NCBI GenBank assembly: GCA_945863205.1
Contig: CAMAZK010000017.1
Span: 1-36,830 of the forward strand
Origin: Akkermansia muciniphila
GTDB lineage: Bacteria > Verrucomicrobiota > Verrucomicrobiia > Verrucomicrobiales > Verrucomicrobiaceae
Direction: 5' to 3'
Length of the DNA stretch: 36,830 bases
The first letter of the stretch is position 1; each line of letters begins with the position of its first letter. The translations under genes were made by a program, and so were the position numbers. The notes under the pieces were generated by a model. The model searched no databases. It saw only the letters and a list, made by a program, of their open reading frames with translations, and was not told the DNA's origin. Of the stretch, positions 8,679 through 17,910 are shown piece by piece.

Positions 8679-10079
8679 TCACTGGGCGGAAGGCGTCACG
8701 CTCAAGCGCATGAAGCGCTGCCCGTTGCCGCCAGCGGGCACGCATGCCTTCACGACCTGGACGGTGCCATCGTCACTCAGCACCTGCTCGGTCACGCCTT
8801 CGCTGCTCCAAGCGGAAGCTCCGAGCGTGTCAGCCCATTCCACGGTGAAGACGTCTCCGTCAGCCAAGGCCTGCAGGCTGCGCGTGTAGGTGTACTCCAG
8901 GCAGTCTCCGCGATGCGCCGCAGCCACGGGCAGATGATTCCCGGCTGCCGGGTCCAGATTGAAGGCTTTCTCCAGCAAGTTCGGGATGCCATCACCGTCA
9001 AAGTCCGCCTCATCCGCCGTCATCCCTGTGTTTTCCGACGTTTCGAAATGCCGGTGACGCCAGGCCTGGACGCGGGACAAGGCCGTCAGGGTGACGTCAT
9101 TGCCGTCTCCGCCAGCGTAGCTGATTTTGAAATCGTTCCCGTTCACGTTCACGACACTTCCTTCAGGGAGTCCGGTGAAGGCCCCGCTCACCGCACCGGA
9201 GGTGGTCTTTTCCACAATGGTCAAAACAGCTCCCGAAGTGATCCTCGATTCCACATCGATGAGCAGGTCGCCACTGAGCACGACGTTTCCATCGACGGTG
9301 AGTTTTCCATACCCGGCACCCGCAGCGCTGTTCACGCGCAGTCTCAGAAGAGCATCCCCGCTGAGATTCAGCCCATCAATGCCCGACACCAGACGATCAA
9401 CGGCGAGCGTTCCACCAGCGACGGTCAAAGTTCCTCCGGCGACGCTTACAGCGGGGCGACTGGCCACGCTGAGATTCAAGACCGAACTGCTAGTCCAAGG
9501 AACCGAACTTACGACCATGTTGGTGGTCGTGATCGAGCTCACAGAACCGCTTGGTGCGATGCCGCCACCGATCGAGGCTCCACTGCCCGCCAACAATCCG
9601 CCGGCGGAGTTGATCTGCAACGTAGAGCCCGTTGCAGGAAGCGAACTCGTCGTGAGCCCCAAATCGGAGGCCCCGGCATTCGAGATCGACAATGTCGGTG
9701 ACTGATTGATGGCCAGGCTCCCCAGGGTGATCGCTCCCGAAGATGAAGTCGGATTCACCGCCGCAGTGGTGATCGTTGGAGTCGTGGTCTCAACCACCCA
9801 CGGAGTCTGGCTAGAAGCTGGCACGATGTTCCCGATGGTGATGACTCCCGTCGAGAGCTGCGTGTTTTGATCGTAGAGCACAACAGTTCCCGTTTTCACC
9901 AAAGACAAAGGGTTTGCTATCAGCGTGCTCGTCGAATTGAGGAGCAATGTTGAGCCTGAAACGGAAGCCCCCGTCGAATCAGTCCCGCTTTCCACATCGC
10001 TCGTCTGCGCGGCAAGACCATGAATCATCCATCCGCACAACAGTGCGGCTGCCCGGAGAACTTGGCGGATTAAATTCAT
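8679..10079 (-). CDS. Secreted autotransporter-associated-repeat-like protein
   Basis: Signal peptide-like MNLIRQVLRAAALLCGWMIHGLAAQ, Ser/Thr/Gly-rich beta-repeat segments, DADFDGDGIPNLLEKAFNLDP calcium-binding-like motif near C-terminus. Confidence 0.7.
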   Translation of the reverse strand: MNLIRQVLRAAALLCGWMIHGLAAQTSDVESGTDSTGASVSGSTLLLNSTSTLIANPLSLVKTGTVVLYDQNTQLSTGVITIGNIVPASSQTPWVVETTTPTITTAAVNPTSSSGAITLGSLAINQSPTLSISNAGASDLGLTTSSLPATGSTLQINSAGGLLAGSGASIGGGIAPSGSVSSITTTNMVVSSVPWTSSSVLNLSVASRPAVSVAGGTLTVAGGTLAVDRLVSGIDGLNLSGDALLRLRVNSAAGAGYGKLTVDGNVVLSGDLLIDVESRITSGAVLTIVEKTTSGAVSGAFTGLPEGSVVNVNGNDFKISYAGGDGNDVTLTALSRVQAWRHRHFETSENTGMTADEADFDGDGIPNLLEKAFNLDPAAGNHLPVAAAHRGDCLEYTYTRSLQALADGDVFTVEWADTLGASAWSSEGVTEQVLSDDGTVQVVKACVPAGGNGQRFMRLSVTPSAQ

Positions 10080-10216
10080 GAGCGGTGGTTTTATCAAAAG
10101 GCAGGTCGTCGATCAAACATTTTTTCAGCGGCATTTGCGTAACCTAACGCATCCTTCTGCCTTGCGTCCTAGGAATGGCACGGAGAGCATATGGCGGGAT
10201 CGAACGATCATCGGCT

Positions 10217-13123
10217 CTATGGACGCCGTCGGATCTGTAGCGCCCGGGCTGCCTGCCGGAACTCATCGAGGGCACCAGAGGTGCCGTACCTTCCGTTCGC
10301 ATAAAGCGCCGCCAGACGCTCGACGGGGCCTGAGAGGTCGGGACGTGCCGCCGCGACACGCCCGGCATATGCCAGCGGTCCTTCGCTGGCTGCGCGTGCA
10401 GGCGCACCGGCCCGTTCGAGTCGTTGGCAGATCCGCTGCCAGACACGCATCCACGGATCGGATGGACGTGCCGGGCGACGCAGCCACCAACCGACCGCCA
10501 AGGCCACGATTCCGACGGCCAGAGCACTGGCGGCGAGGAGCACCGCGCGGCTCCGAAACAGGCCGAAACGTTCCAGCAGACTCCGCTGCGACTCCTGATC
10601 GAAGTCGATGACTTCATCCTGCCAGGCGTAGCTGAGGCTGTCCCAGAGCAGGCGGACACGCTGCGTCGTGCGCCCCCAGAGGCTGCGCCGCTGACGCTCC
10701 GCAGCCTCCGCACCGCCGGCCAGCCAGGCGCGCAGGTCGATGTTCACGCGATCCGGCGCCAGCGCCGCCGTGGGGTCGATCCGCTGCCATCCGTAGCGCT
10801 CCAGCCAGACCTCCGTCCATGCATGCACGTCACTCTGTTTGACGATGAGATAGCCGCCGTTGTGGTCCGAGTACTCGCCGCCCAGATAACCGACGATGAC
10901 CCGGGACGGAACGCCAGCCATCCGCAGCAGCGTGGCAAAGCCGGCGCTGAAGTGCTCGCAAAAACCGGTGCGGCGATCGAGCAGGAACTCGTCCAGCCCG
11001 TTGCCGCCCGCATACTCGCCCGGATCCAGGGTGTAGGTGAAGCCCTGGCTGCGGAAGTAGTCGATCACGAGTTGAACGATCTGCTCGTCACTCTTGGCGG
11101 CGGCCCGCCAGCCGTCCGCGAGTTCCGTCAGACGCGGACTGATGCCCTCCGGCACCTGCAGGGCGGCCTCCCGGTGATGCGCCGGCAGTTCCCGCAGCGG
11201 CGGCAGTTCCAGGCGCGACAGCACCTCGATGCGCTCCGCATTTCTGACCTGCACGGGGGAGGTGATGGAATCGTCAAAGTCCGGCAGCAGCAGGATCCGG
11301 CGCGCCATCGCCCGCAGCGGCCTGTCCAGTGCCGGCACCCAGTTTTTTCCGTGCGGTTCCAGGTCGATGATCTGCCGTACATCCCGGCCGGGCTCAGGAC
11401 GCTGCGGGATGAGGACGTGTCCCAGCCGTTGCCCGCGCCGCCACCGCAGGCCTTCGCAGTCCCACAGCGTGAGACAGCGCCAGTAGCGCTGCTCCACCGG
11501 CGGCGGCGGCCCGTCCGGGAAACGGACGCGGAAGGCCACGCCGGAAGTCAGCGCCAGCGTGGCGATACGGCCGGGGTCGAGCGTGGCGTCGATGCCTGTC
11601 TCTCCGAACCGGCTGCGGCCCAGCGCCCCGCCGAGATTCATCAGCCCGCGGGGAAACACAAAGAACAGCATCAGCGCCAGTGGCACCGCCTGCACAAACA
11701 GAATGGCCGTGGTCCGCAGCGGCTCACGCGCGCCGGGAGTGCTCCGCCGGAAACGCGCCATGCAGCCCGCGATGAGGAGGAAAACACCGGTCACCCACAC
11801 CGCCCGGGAGAGCTGATTGTCCAGCAGCAGCAGGCAGAAGGCCAGAAACCAGCCGATCAAGGCCATGATCTGAAAATCACGCGGCGTCCGGCTCTCGAGC
11901 ATCTTCGCCCCGGCCAGCACGAGCAGCATCGCGATGCCCGGCTCCATGCCCTGCAGCCCGTCATACTCACGCCAAACGGCCGCCGTTCCGGCGATGATCA
12001 TGCCGAGGCGCACTGCGGCGTGCGGCACGCCCATGCGCAGCACACCACGCCAGATCAATCCCGCCGCGCAAAGCACGATCGCAGCCGTGGCGATGTGACC
12101 GTGCAGCGGCCAGATCGCCAACAGCAGCGCAAGACTCAACAAAAGCAGCGGCCGCCCCGGCAGATGCGCCTGATGCTCAAAGCCGTCCTCTCCGCGCCCG
12201 GTGCCTTCCCGCAGATCACCCGCAGCGGACGCACCGCCGTCGGCGCTCGTTTGCAGCGCCAGGGCGTCCAGACAGCGCCGCCGGTGAGCCGGCCCCAGCC
12301 CCGCACGGATCGTGGCCTGCGGAAGACGCAGTTCATACGGGCGCGCCTCGCCTTCACAGTGCGCCATCCAGCGGGCGAGTTGTGAGGCGCGGACCTCAGG
12401 CTCCAGTCCCACCGCATCCCAATCCAGCACGACGACTCCGTTCTGACCCGAGCTCCAGGTCTTGGCCATGAGCGGACCGCCACGCGCAGCCGCCCGCCAG
12501 TCGATGTGCCGTGGAGAATCGCCCGGCCGCCACTCCCGCAGCCCGGCAAAGTCATCACCACCGGCGGCTCCCGACCTCATCCCCGCGACGCTGGCGGCGT
12601 CTCCCTGCAGCGTGAGATCCGGCGCTGGCAGCGGCAGATCACCCGCCGGTTTCGGATGCACGCGCCGGACCCAGGCCGTCTGCAGCACGGATTCGGCGGT
12701 GAACAGGCCCAGAGGATAAACACTGCGCACGACGATCCGCAGAGCATCACCGGACAGGCCCTTCGGCGGCGGCAGGTCCACCCGCACCACGCCATCGACC
12801 GGCACTCGTTCCACAAAGATGGATTTCTCAGCACCCGCCGCCTGGATTTCCAGTCCGCAAGGAGCCACCGGACCGGCGGTCCGCAGCTCCACGGCGATGC
12901 AGCGCGATTCATCCTGCGCCGCCGCCCGGGTGCCCGCCAAGCGCAGGCTCAAGCCCCGCAGATTCGCGCGTGCATGCAGCCAGGACAGAGCACCCATCGC
13001 CCCGGCGAGCAGAGCCACGAGATGCGCCGCGCCATTCGATTGTGCTTCAGCCGCATACCACATGCCGAAGACGATCGCGGCGAGTGCCAGCGTGTGGCGG
13101 TTCCAGCGGACGCGCGTTTTCAT
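10217..13123 (-). CDS. DUF58 - TgpA (DUF3488) - transglutaminase-like fusion protein
   Basis: DUF58 motif LREWRPGDSPRHIDWRAAARGGPLMAKTW in N-terminal third; multi-TM middle; transglutaminase motifs RTGFCEHFSAGFATLLRMAGVPSRVIVGYLGG, SDVHAWTEVWLERYGW, RIDPTAA. Confidence 0.9.
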   Translation of the reverse strand: MKTRVRWNRHTLALAAIVFGMWYAAEAQSNGAAHLVALLAGAMGALSWLHARANLRGLSLRLAGTRAAAQDESRCIAVELRTAGPVAPCGLEIQAAGAEKSIFVERVPVDGVVRVDLPPPKGLSGDALRIVVRSVYPLGLFTAESVLQTAWVRRVHPKPAGDLPLPAPDLTLQGDAASVAGMRSGAAGGDDFAGLREWRPGDSPRHIDWRAAARGGPLMAKTWSSGQNGVVVLDWDAVGLEPEVRASQLARWMAHCEGEARPYELRLPQATIRAGLGPAHRRRCLDALALQTSADGGASAAGDLREGTGRGEDGFEHQAHLPGRPLLLLSLALLLAIWPLHGHIATAAIVLCAAGLIWRGVLRMGVPHAAVRLGMIIAGTAAVWREYDGLQGMEPGIAMLLVLAGAKMLESRTPRDFQIMALIGWFLAFCLLLLDNQLSRAVWVTGVFLLIAGCMARFRRSTPGAREPLRTTAILFVQAVPLALMLFFVFPRGLMNLGGALGRSRFGETGIDATLDPGRIATLALTSGVAFRVRFPDGPPPPVEQRYWRCLTLWDCEGLRWRRGQRLGHVLIPQRPEPGRDVRQIIDLEPHGKNWVPALDRPLRAMARRILLLPDFDDSITSPVQVRNAERIEVLSRLELPPLRELPAHHREAALQVPEGISPRLTELADGWRAAAKSDEQIVQLVIDYFRSQGFTYTLDPGEYAGGNGLDEFLLDRRTGFCEHFSAGFATLLRMAGVPSRVIVGYLGGEYSDHNGGYLIVKQSDVHAWTEVWLERYGWQRIDPTAALAPDRVNIDLRAWLAGGAEAAERQRRSLWGRTTQRVRLLWDSLSYAWQDEVIDFDQESQRSLLERFGLFRSRAVLLAASALAVGIVALAVGWWLRRPARPSDPWMRVWQRICQRLERAGAPARAASEGPLAYAGRVAAARPDLSGPVERLAALYANGRYGTSGALDEFRQAARALQIRRRP

Positions 13124-13127
13124 ACCA

Positions 13128-14096
13128 TCACGGCAGCGGCGTCTCGGCGATCAGTTGCTTGGCGAAATCCACTCCCGGGGTGCCATCCAGCGCATGGTCC
13201 AGGCGGTGGCCCATGACCGGAACCGCCACGGCTTGAAGATCCTCCGGCAGCACCATCGCACGGCCATTCAAAAGCGCCCAAGCGCGTGCCGCAGCCAGCA
13301 CGGCGAGGCCCGCGCGGGGCGAGAGCCCCATGCCCTGCGCACGGCTGGCGGCCAGCAGATCCTGCAGATAGTCCAGCAGCGCGGGCGCTGCGTGCACGGC
13401 GCGAGTCCAGTCCTGCATCTGCTGAAGTTCGATCACGGACAGCGCGGGCTCCATCGTCCGCAGCAGCTCCCGCCGCTCCTGGCCTTCCAGCAGGGCGCGT
13501 TCCGCGTGGCGATCCGGCACGCCGAGCGCCAGACGCATCAGGAACCGGTCCAACTGCGACTCCGGCAGCATGAAGGTGCCGATCTGGGTGGAGGGATTCT
13601 GCGTGGCGATGACGAAGAACGGCACCGGGAGCGGATGCGTGGCGCCATCTGCCGTCACCCGGCCCTCCTCCATCGCCTCCAGCAGCGCGGACTGCGTCTT
13701 CGGCGTGGCGCGGTTGATTTCATCCGCCAGCAGGACCTGCGTGAAAACCGGGCCGCGATGAAAGTGAAACGCCCCGCTGTCGCGATCATAAACCGACGCG
13801 CCCAGGATGTCCGCAGGCAGCAGGTCGCTGGTGAACTGCACGCGCCGGAAGCCGAGCCCCAGCGCCTGGGCGAGCGCCTGGGAGAGCATCGTCTTCCCGA
13901 CACCCGGCTGATCCTCCAGCAGCAGATGCCCGCGGGCCAGCAGACAGGTCACCGCGAGGCGGACGATCTCTTCCTTGCCAAGAATGATCTCCGAGACGCG
14001 CCGGATGATCGTTTCGATCTTTTCCGCCGCCGACTTGGCGGTGGCCGCAGGCAGCATGGCATCAGTGGGGGAATGGGAGGCGCGTGAAGACATCAA
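13128..14096 (-). CDS. MoxR-family AAA+ ATPase
   Basis: GHLLLEDQPGVGKTMLSQALA (Walker A), VLLADEINRATPKTQSALLEAMEE, FFVIATQNPSTQIGTFMLPESQLDRFLMR. Confidence 0.95.
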   Translation of the reverse strand: MMSSRASHSPTDAMLPAATAKSAAEKIETIIRRVSEIILGKEEIVRLAVTCLLARGHLLLEDQPGVGKTMLSQALAQALGLGFRRVQFTSDLLPADILGASVYDRDSGAFHFHRGPVFTQVLLADEINRATPKTQSALLEAMEEGRVTADGATHPLPVPFFVIATQNPSTQIGTFMLPESQLDRFLMRLALGVPDRHAERALLEGQERRELLRTMEPALSVIELQQMQDWTRAVHAAPALLDYLQDLLAASRAQGMGLSPRAGLAVLAAARAWALLNGRAMVLPEDLQAVAVPVMGHRLDHALDGTPGVDFAKQLIAETPLP

Positions 14097-14169
14097 GATG
14101 CGACAATGTCACCGAACACCAGGGCCGAAAGCAAGCCTGCAATGGCCCAACGGAGTAAAAACGACAGCG

Positions 14170-14415
14170 TCAGATCTGCTGCAGCTTGTTGCGCTCGTTC
14201 GGCGTGCGGCAGACCGGACAGATCGTCACCTCGATCTTGCGTTTCGGCTCGCAGGCGTAGGCGGTGCCGCAGATCCGGCATTGAATGGCGATGCGGCGGC
14301 GATACACCTCGCGCTTGCGATCACGCCAGAAACTGGCGAACCACAGGGCGCAGACCATCGTGACCCCCAGGGCCATGAAAAGAATGATCAGACTGCCGAG
14401 CGGGATGGAGATCAT
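14170..14415 (-). CDS. Small membrane-anchored zinc-ribbon-like protein
   Basis: MISIPLGSLIILFMALGVTMVCALWFASFW TM segment then CRICGTAYAC...ICPVC; ATGA overlap with upstream gene stop. Confidence 0.65.
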   Translation of the reverse strand: MISIPLGSLIILFMALGVTMVCALWFASFWRDRKREVYRRRIAIQCRICGTAYACEPKRKIEVTICPVCRTPNERNKLQQI

Positions 14416-15152
14416 CGCGCCTCCGCCACCTCCCAGCGGAACGAGATTTCTCCCCACTCGACCCGCGTCACCTCGGACGGATCGAAGCGCAGCCCTTTGA
14501 TCGCAGCCTGGAGTTTCTCCATCACCGCGGGATCTTCCGTGCCGCCCAGCGGCAGCGCCGTGATGATCTGCCCGGCGGATCCGATCGCCACTCGGAACTG
14601 CAGCCGCGCCGGCTCGGACAGCGCGATGCCTTGCGGCATTTCCACACTCACGGGTCCGCGTTTTGCCAGATTGGGACTCATCACCGCAGCCAGCCTCGCC
14701 TCCGGCAGTGGCGGGAGCTCGCCCGCCTCCCGGCGCGGCACTGGTGGCAGCACTCCCACGCCCGGCGTGAAGGACAGCGGCGGCACCACCTCCGTCACGG
14801 CAGAGTCGATCTCCCGCAGCCGGAGCTGGTGGCCCTCAAACGACGGGCGGAAGGCCAGCAGGCCGGTGTCCAGCGATCGCGCGGCGTCCGCATCCACGAG
14901 CACCGCGAAACTGCGATCCTGCGCTCGATTGATCAGCGCCAGCGCGGCGGGATCACGCGGATCGAGGGAAATCACATGCTGCGGGGTCGTCGGCGTGCGG
15001 TGCGTGACCGGATGCACGATGCGGAAGACAAAGAAGAACCCCGCCATGACCGCCGTCAGCAGCAGCAGCGCCGCCAGCAAGTACCACGTCGAATGATCAC
15101 GCGCATGCCATGCGAAGATCAGCTGCTCCTGGGAATGCGGCTTGGCGGACAT
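14412..15152 (-). CDS. TonB-like protein (single TM, periplasmic, TonB_C-like C-terminus)
   Basis: TM STWYLLAALLLLTAVMAGFFFVF; C-terminal LQFRVAIGSAGQIITALPLGGTEDPAVMEKLQAAIKGLRFDPSEVTRVEWGEISFRWEV resembles TonB_C pattern; directly follows ExbD-like gene. Confidence 0.5.
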   Translation of the reverse strand: MSAKPHSQEQLIFAWHARDHSTWYLLAALLLLTAVMAGFFFVFRIVHPVTHRTPTTPQHVISLDPRDPAALALINRAQDRSFAVLVDADAARSLDTGLLAFRPSFEGHQLRLREIDSAVTEVVPPLSFTPGVGVLPPVPRREAGELPPLPEARLAAVMSPNLAKRGPVSVEMPQGIALSEPARLQFRVAIGSAGQIITALPLGGTEDPAVMEKLQAAIKGLRFDPSEVTRVEWGEISFRWEVAEAR

Positions 15153-15165
15153 CAGGTTGGCGGGG

Positions 15166-15570
15166 TCACGACTTTGGCGGAACGGTGGAATGCGCCACCT
15201 CGTAGCCGAGATCGAGCGCCAGGTTGCCGATCTCGATCACCCGGCCGTATGGCGCCTGCTTGTCCGCGTGGATGATGGCGCGGCGTTCACCCTCGCGGTG
15301 CGCCTTGAGCTTTTCACGCAGTTCCGCCGTCGTCGTGCGCACACCATCGAAGTAGAGCGAATTCTCCAGACCGGCAGCGATGGTGATGATGTGGGCGCGG
15401 TCGAACCCGGTCAGGCGGGAGTTCGACTGCGGATTCTCCACCTTGATGCCGGAGCGCTGCGCGAAACCGCTGCTGAAGAGGAAATACACCAGCAGCAGGA
15501 GAATGGTGTTCAGCAGAGGCGCCGTGTAGAGCCACGGGCTTTGCTTGGGCAGGTTGCTTTCGAGCTTCAT
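15166..15570 (-). CDS. ExbD/TolR-like biopolymer transport protein
   Basis: N-terminal TM PWLYTAPLLNTILLLLVYFLFSSGF followed by short periplasmic domain with ALDLGYEVA-type end; downstream of a TolQ-like gene. Confidence 0.75.
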   Translation of the reverse strand: MKLESNLPKQSPWLYTAPLLNTILLLLVYFLFSSGFAQRSGIKVENPQSNSRLTGFDRAHIITIAAGLENSLYFDGVRTTTAELREKLKAHREGERRAIIHADKQAPYGRVIEIGNLALDLGYEVAHSTVPPKS

Positions 15571-15666
15571 GGTCGGCAGCTCACAGACGGGCAGTTTGGG
15601 GTTCTCGGCAAGCGGGCTTCAGAGAATCTCGGACGGCTGGCCTCCGGCTCCCGCGTGCGCACGTTC

Positions 15667-16356
15667 TTATCCTTTCAATCCGCGCAGGCGTTTGCCCGCC
15701 TTCGGCATTTCGGACTCGGCCGGGCGGAACTCCACAATGTTGTCGGAACCCTTCGCGTCCTCGATCAGGTTCACGATCTCGATGCCCGCCCGCTCCAGAT
15801 CATGCATCAGCGAGCGGGCCCGGGCGCTGAGAAAAGCGAAGGAGAGATAAGCAGGGATCGCCACCACGAGTCCGAGCGCCGCCGTGATCAGGCTCTGATA
15901 AACGCCACGCGCCACATCCGCCGGCGTCGCCACCCCGTTGGCGGAGGCCAGCCCGGTGAAACTGTCCAGCAGCCCGATCACCGTGCCCAGCAGGCCGATG
16001 AGCGGCGCCGCATGCGCGATGGCGTTCAAAATGCCGAGAAAGCGCTCCAGCCGGGGCACTTCGAGCTGCCCGGCTTCCTGGACGATCTCCTTCAACTGCT
16101 CACGGGGTGCGTGATGACGCAGCAAGGCGGCGTGAATCACCCGTCCTGCCGGCACCCGCGTTGCCACACACTCCTGCAGCGCTTCAGCAAAGTTCCTGCG
16201 CCGAATCAGACTCGCCAGACCGGCCAGAAACTCGCCGATGTTCATGCTCGCCCGGTGAAAGTAGGCCAGCCGCTCCATAAAAATCGCCCCAGCGAAACAC
16301 AGGCACCCGATGAGAAGCCAGACAAGCGGTCCGCCTTTGGAGATGAGATCAATCAT
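15667..16356 (-). CDS. MotA/TolQ/ExbB proton channel family protein
   Basis: MIDLISKGGPLVWLLIGCLCFAGAIFMERL; APLIGLLGTVIGLLDSF; ITAALGLVVAIPAYLSFAFL. Confidence 0.92.
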   Translation of the reverse strand: MIDLISKGGPLVWLLIGCLCFAGAIFMERLAYFHRASMNIGEFLAGLASLIRRRNFAEALQECVATRVPAGRVIHAALLRHHAPREQLKEIVQEAGQLEVPRLERFLGILNAIAHAAPLIGLLGTVIGLLDSFTGLASANGVATPADVARGVYQSLITAALGLVVAIPAYLSFAFLSARARSLMHDLERAGIEIVNLIEDAKGSDNIVEFRPAESEMPKAGKRLRGLKG

Positions 16357-16627
16357 GGGCCGGGGTCAAAAGGGAGAGTGAAAAATGCCAGCACGAAGCC
16401 GCATTTCGGAAGTTGCCTCGTACAACGCAAGTTTTATGCCGAGTGCGACGGCTTGTAAACATTGGAAATGAACGGGATACCCGGGACGGCTGCAACCAGG
16501 GATTCCACTCCCGCCCCGGCGGCATCCGTTCGAAGCAGGCGAGCGAACAGCCAGACGTGACATTCATACCAAAACCCGGCACCGCCGGGCCTTGCTTCCT
16601 TCCGGCAAAACCGCTCCAATTCCTGCC

Positions 16628-17536
16628 ATGAAACCCTTCGATCTCCAAGTCAATGGCTACGCTGGCACCGACTTCAACGGTGACAACCTCACCGCCGAAG
16701 CCCTCCACAGCGCCTGCGCGGCCCTCGTCGAAGACGGCTGCGATTCCATCCTCGCCACCTTCATCACCGATGAAATCCCCACGCTGGAGCGCCGCATCGG
16801 TAAATTGGTCGAATTGCGCGAAAAAGACGAGCTCGCCCGCCGGATGATCACCGGCATCCACATCGAGGGCCCCTTCATCAATCCCGTCAAAGGCTACGTC
16901 GGCGCCCACCCGCCCCACGCCGTGAAACCGGCCAACATCGACGACGCCAAGCGCCTGCTCGCCGCTGCCGGAGGCCTCGCGAAGCTGGTCACCCTCGCCC
17001 CCGAACACGACGAAGGCTCGAAAACGACCGCCTTCCTCGCCTCCCAAGGCATCACTGTCTCGGCCGGTCATTGCGATCCCTCCCTCGACCAGCTCAATGC
17101 CGCCTGCGACGCCGGATTGACCATGTTCACTCACCTCGGCAACGGCTGCCCCGTGCAGATGCACCGTCATGACAACATCATCCAGCGCGCCCTCAGCCTC
17201 CATGATCGCCTCTGGCTCTGCTTCATCCCGGACGGCGTGCATGTGCCCTTCTTCGTGCTGAAAAACTGGCTCGCCAGCATCGGCCTCGACCGCACCATCT
17301 TCGTCACCGACGCCATCTCCGCCGCCCGCCTCGGCCCCGGCCGCTACACCCTCGCCGGCTGGGACATCCTCATCGGCGACGACCTCGTCGCCCGCTCCCC
17401 CGACGCCACCCACTTCGTCGGCAGCACCGTCACCGTGCCACGCATCAAAGCGAACGCGTATGAGCAGCTCGGCATGAGCGAGGAGCAGTTGAAGCAGGTG
17501 CTGGATGTGAATCCGCGGAAGGCGACCAAGAGCTAG
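16628..17536 (+). CDS. N-acetylglucosamine-6-phosphate deacetylase-like amidohydrolase (short)
   Basis: DLQVNGYAGTDFNGD, GIHIEGPFINPVKGYVGAHP, SAGHCDPSLDQL, FTHLGNGCP, FIPDGVHVP, VTDAISAARLGPGRYTLAG. Confidence 0.8.
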   Translation: MKPFDLQVNGYAGTDFNGDNLTAEALHSACAALVEDGCDSILATFITDEIPTLERRIGKLVELREKDELARRMITGIHIEGPFINPVKGYVGAHPPHAVKPANIDDAKRLLAAAGGLAKLVTLAPEHDEGSKTTAFLASQGITVSAGHCDPSLDQLNAACDAGLTMFTHLGNGCPVQMHRHDNIIQRALSLHDRLWLCFIPDGVHVPFFVLKNWLASIGLDRTIFVTDAISAARLGPGRYTLAGWDILIGDDLVARSPDATHFVGSTVTVPRIKANAYEQLGMSEEQLKQVLDVNPRKATKS

Positions 17537-17573
17537 ACTCCGCGTCATGGGGTCTTGTGAACCTGGACAGAGG

Positions 17574-17760
17574 AATCAAAGCTCTTTGGCGCTCATCAAG
17601 CGCGGCATCTATGGCTCATTTCACACGTCAGCAAAAAGCACCTACCGCGTTATCTGGCGGAGTTAGTTTTCCGCTGGAACGAGCGGGATGCTGCGGACGG
17701 CGAACGCACAGTTTCAGCCTTGCACATGGTGAAAGGGAAGCGTTTAATGCATCCGTACTC
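17574..17760 (+). pseudogene. Decayed, frameshifted C-terminal fragment of an IS1595/ISXO2-like transposase
   Basis: Frame 1 (17574-17640): NQSSLALIKRGIYGSFHTSAKS; frame 2 (17639 on): HLPRYLAELVFRWNERDAADGERTVSALHMVKGKRLMHP. Together match the C-terminal pattern ...LLKRGIxGxxHxxSxKHLxRYxxExxFRxNxR... of IS1595-type transposases. Confidence 0.75.
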
Positions 17761-17910
17761 ATCCGGGACCGACCTTCCAAGCAGTGACGCAGCGTTATGG
17801 CTGCAACGCTCGCCGGGCCAGCCCATTCCCAAGCGTTTATGAAGAAGACAGACACATCACAACTGAGCTGCAAGAAGTTGGGAAGCGCTTTGTCCGTAGA
17901 GTGACCAGCC

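Noticed and set aside
10424-12385. 653-aa plus-strand ORF
   Set aside because: Antisense to the DUF58/TgpA gene; Arg/Gln/Pro/His-rich composition typical of high-GC shadow frames.
15142-16458. 438-aa plus-strand ORF
   Set aside because: Antisense to exbB/exbD-like genes; composition typical of a shadow ORF.
16349-17548. 399-aa minus-strand ORF
   Set aside because: Antisense to the NagA-like gene, which has clear family motifs.
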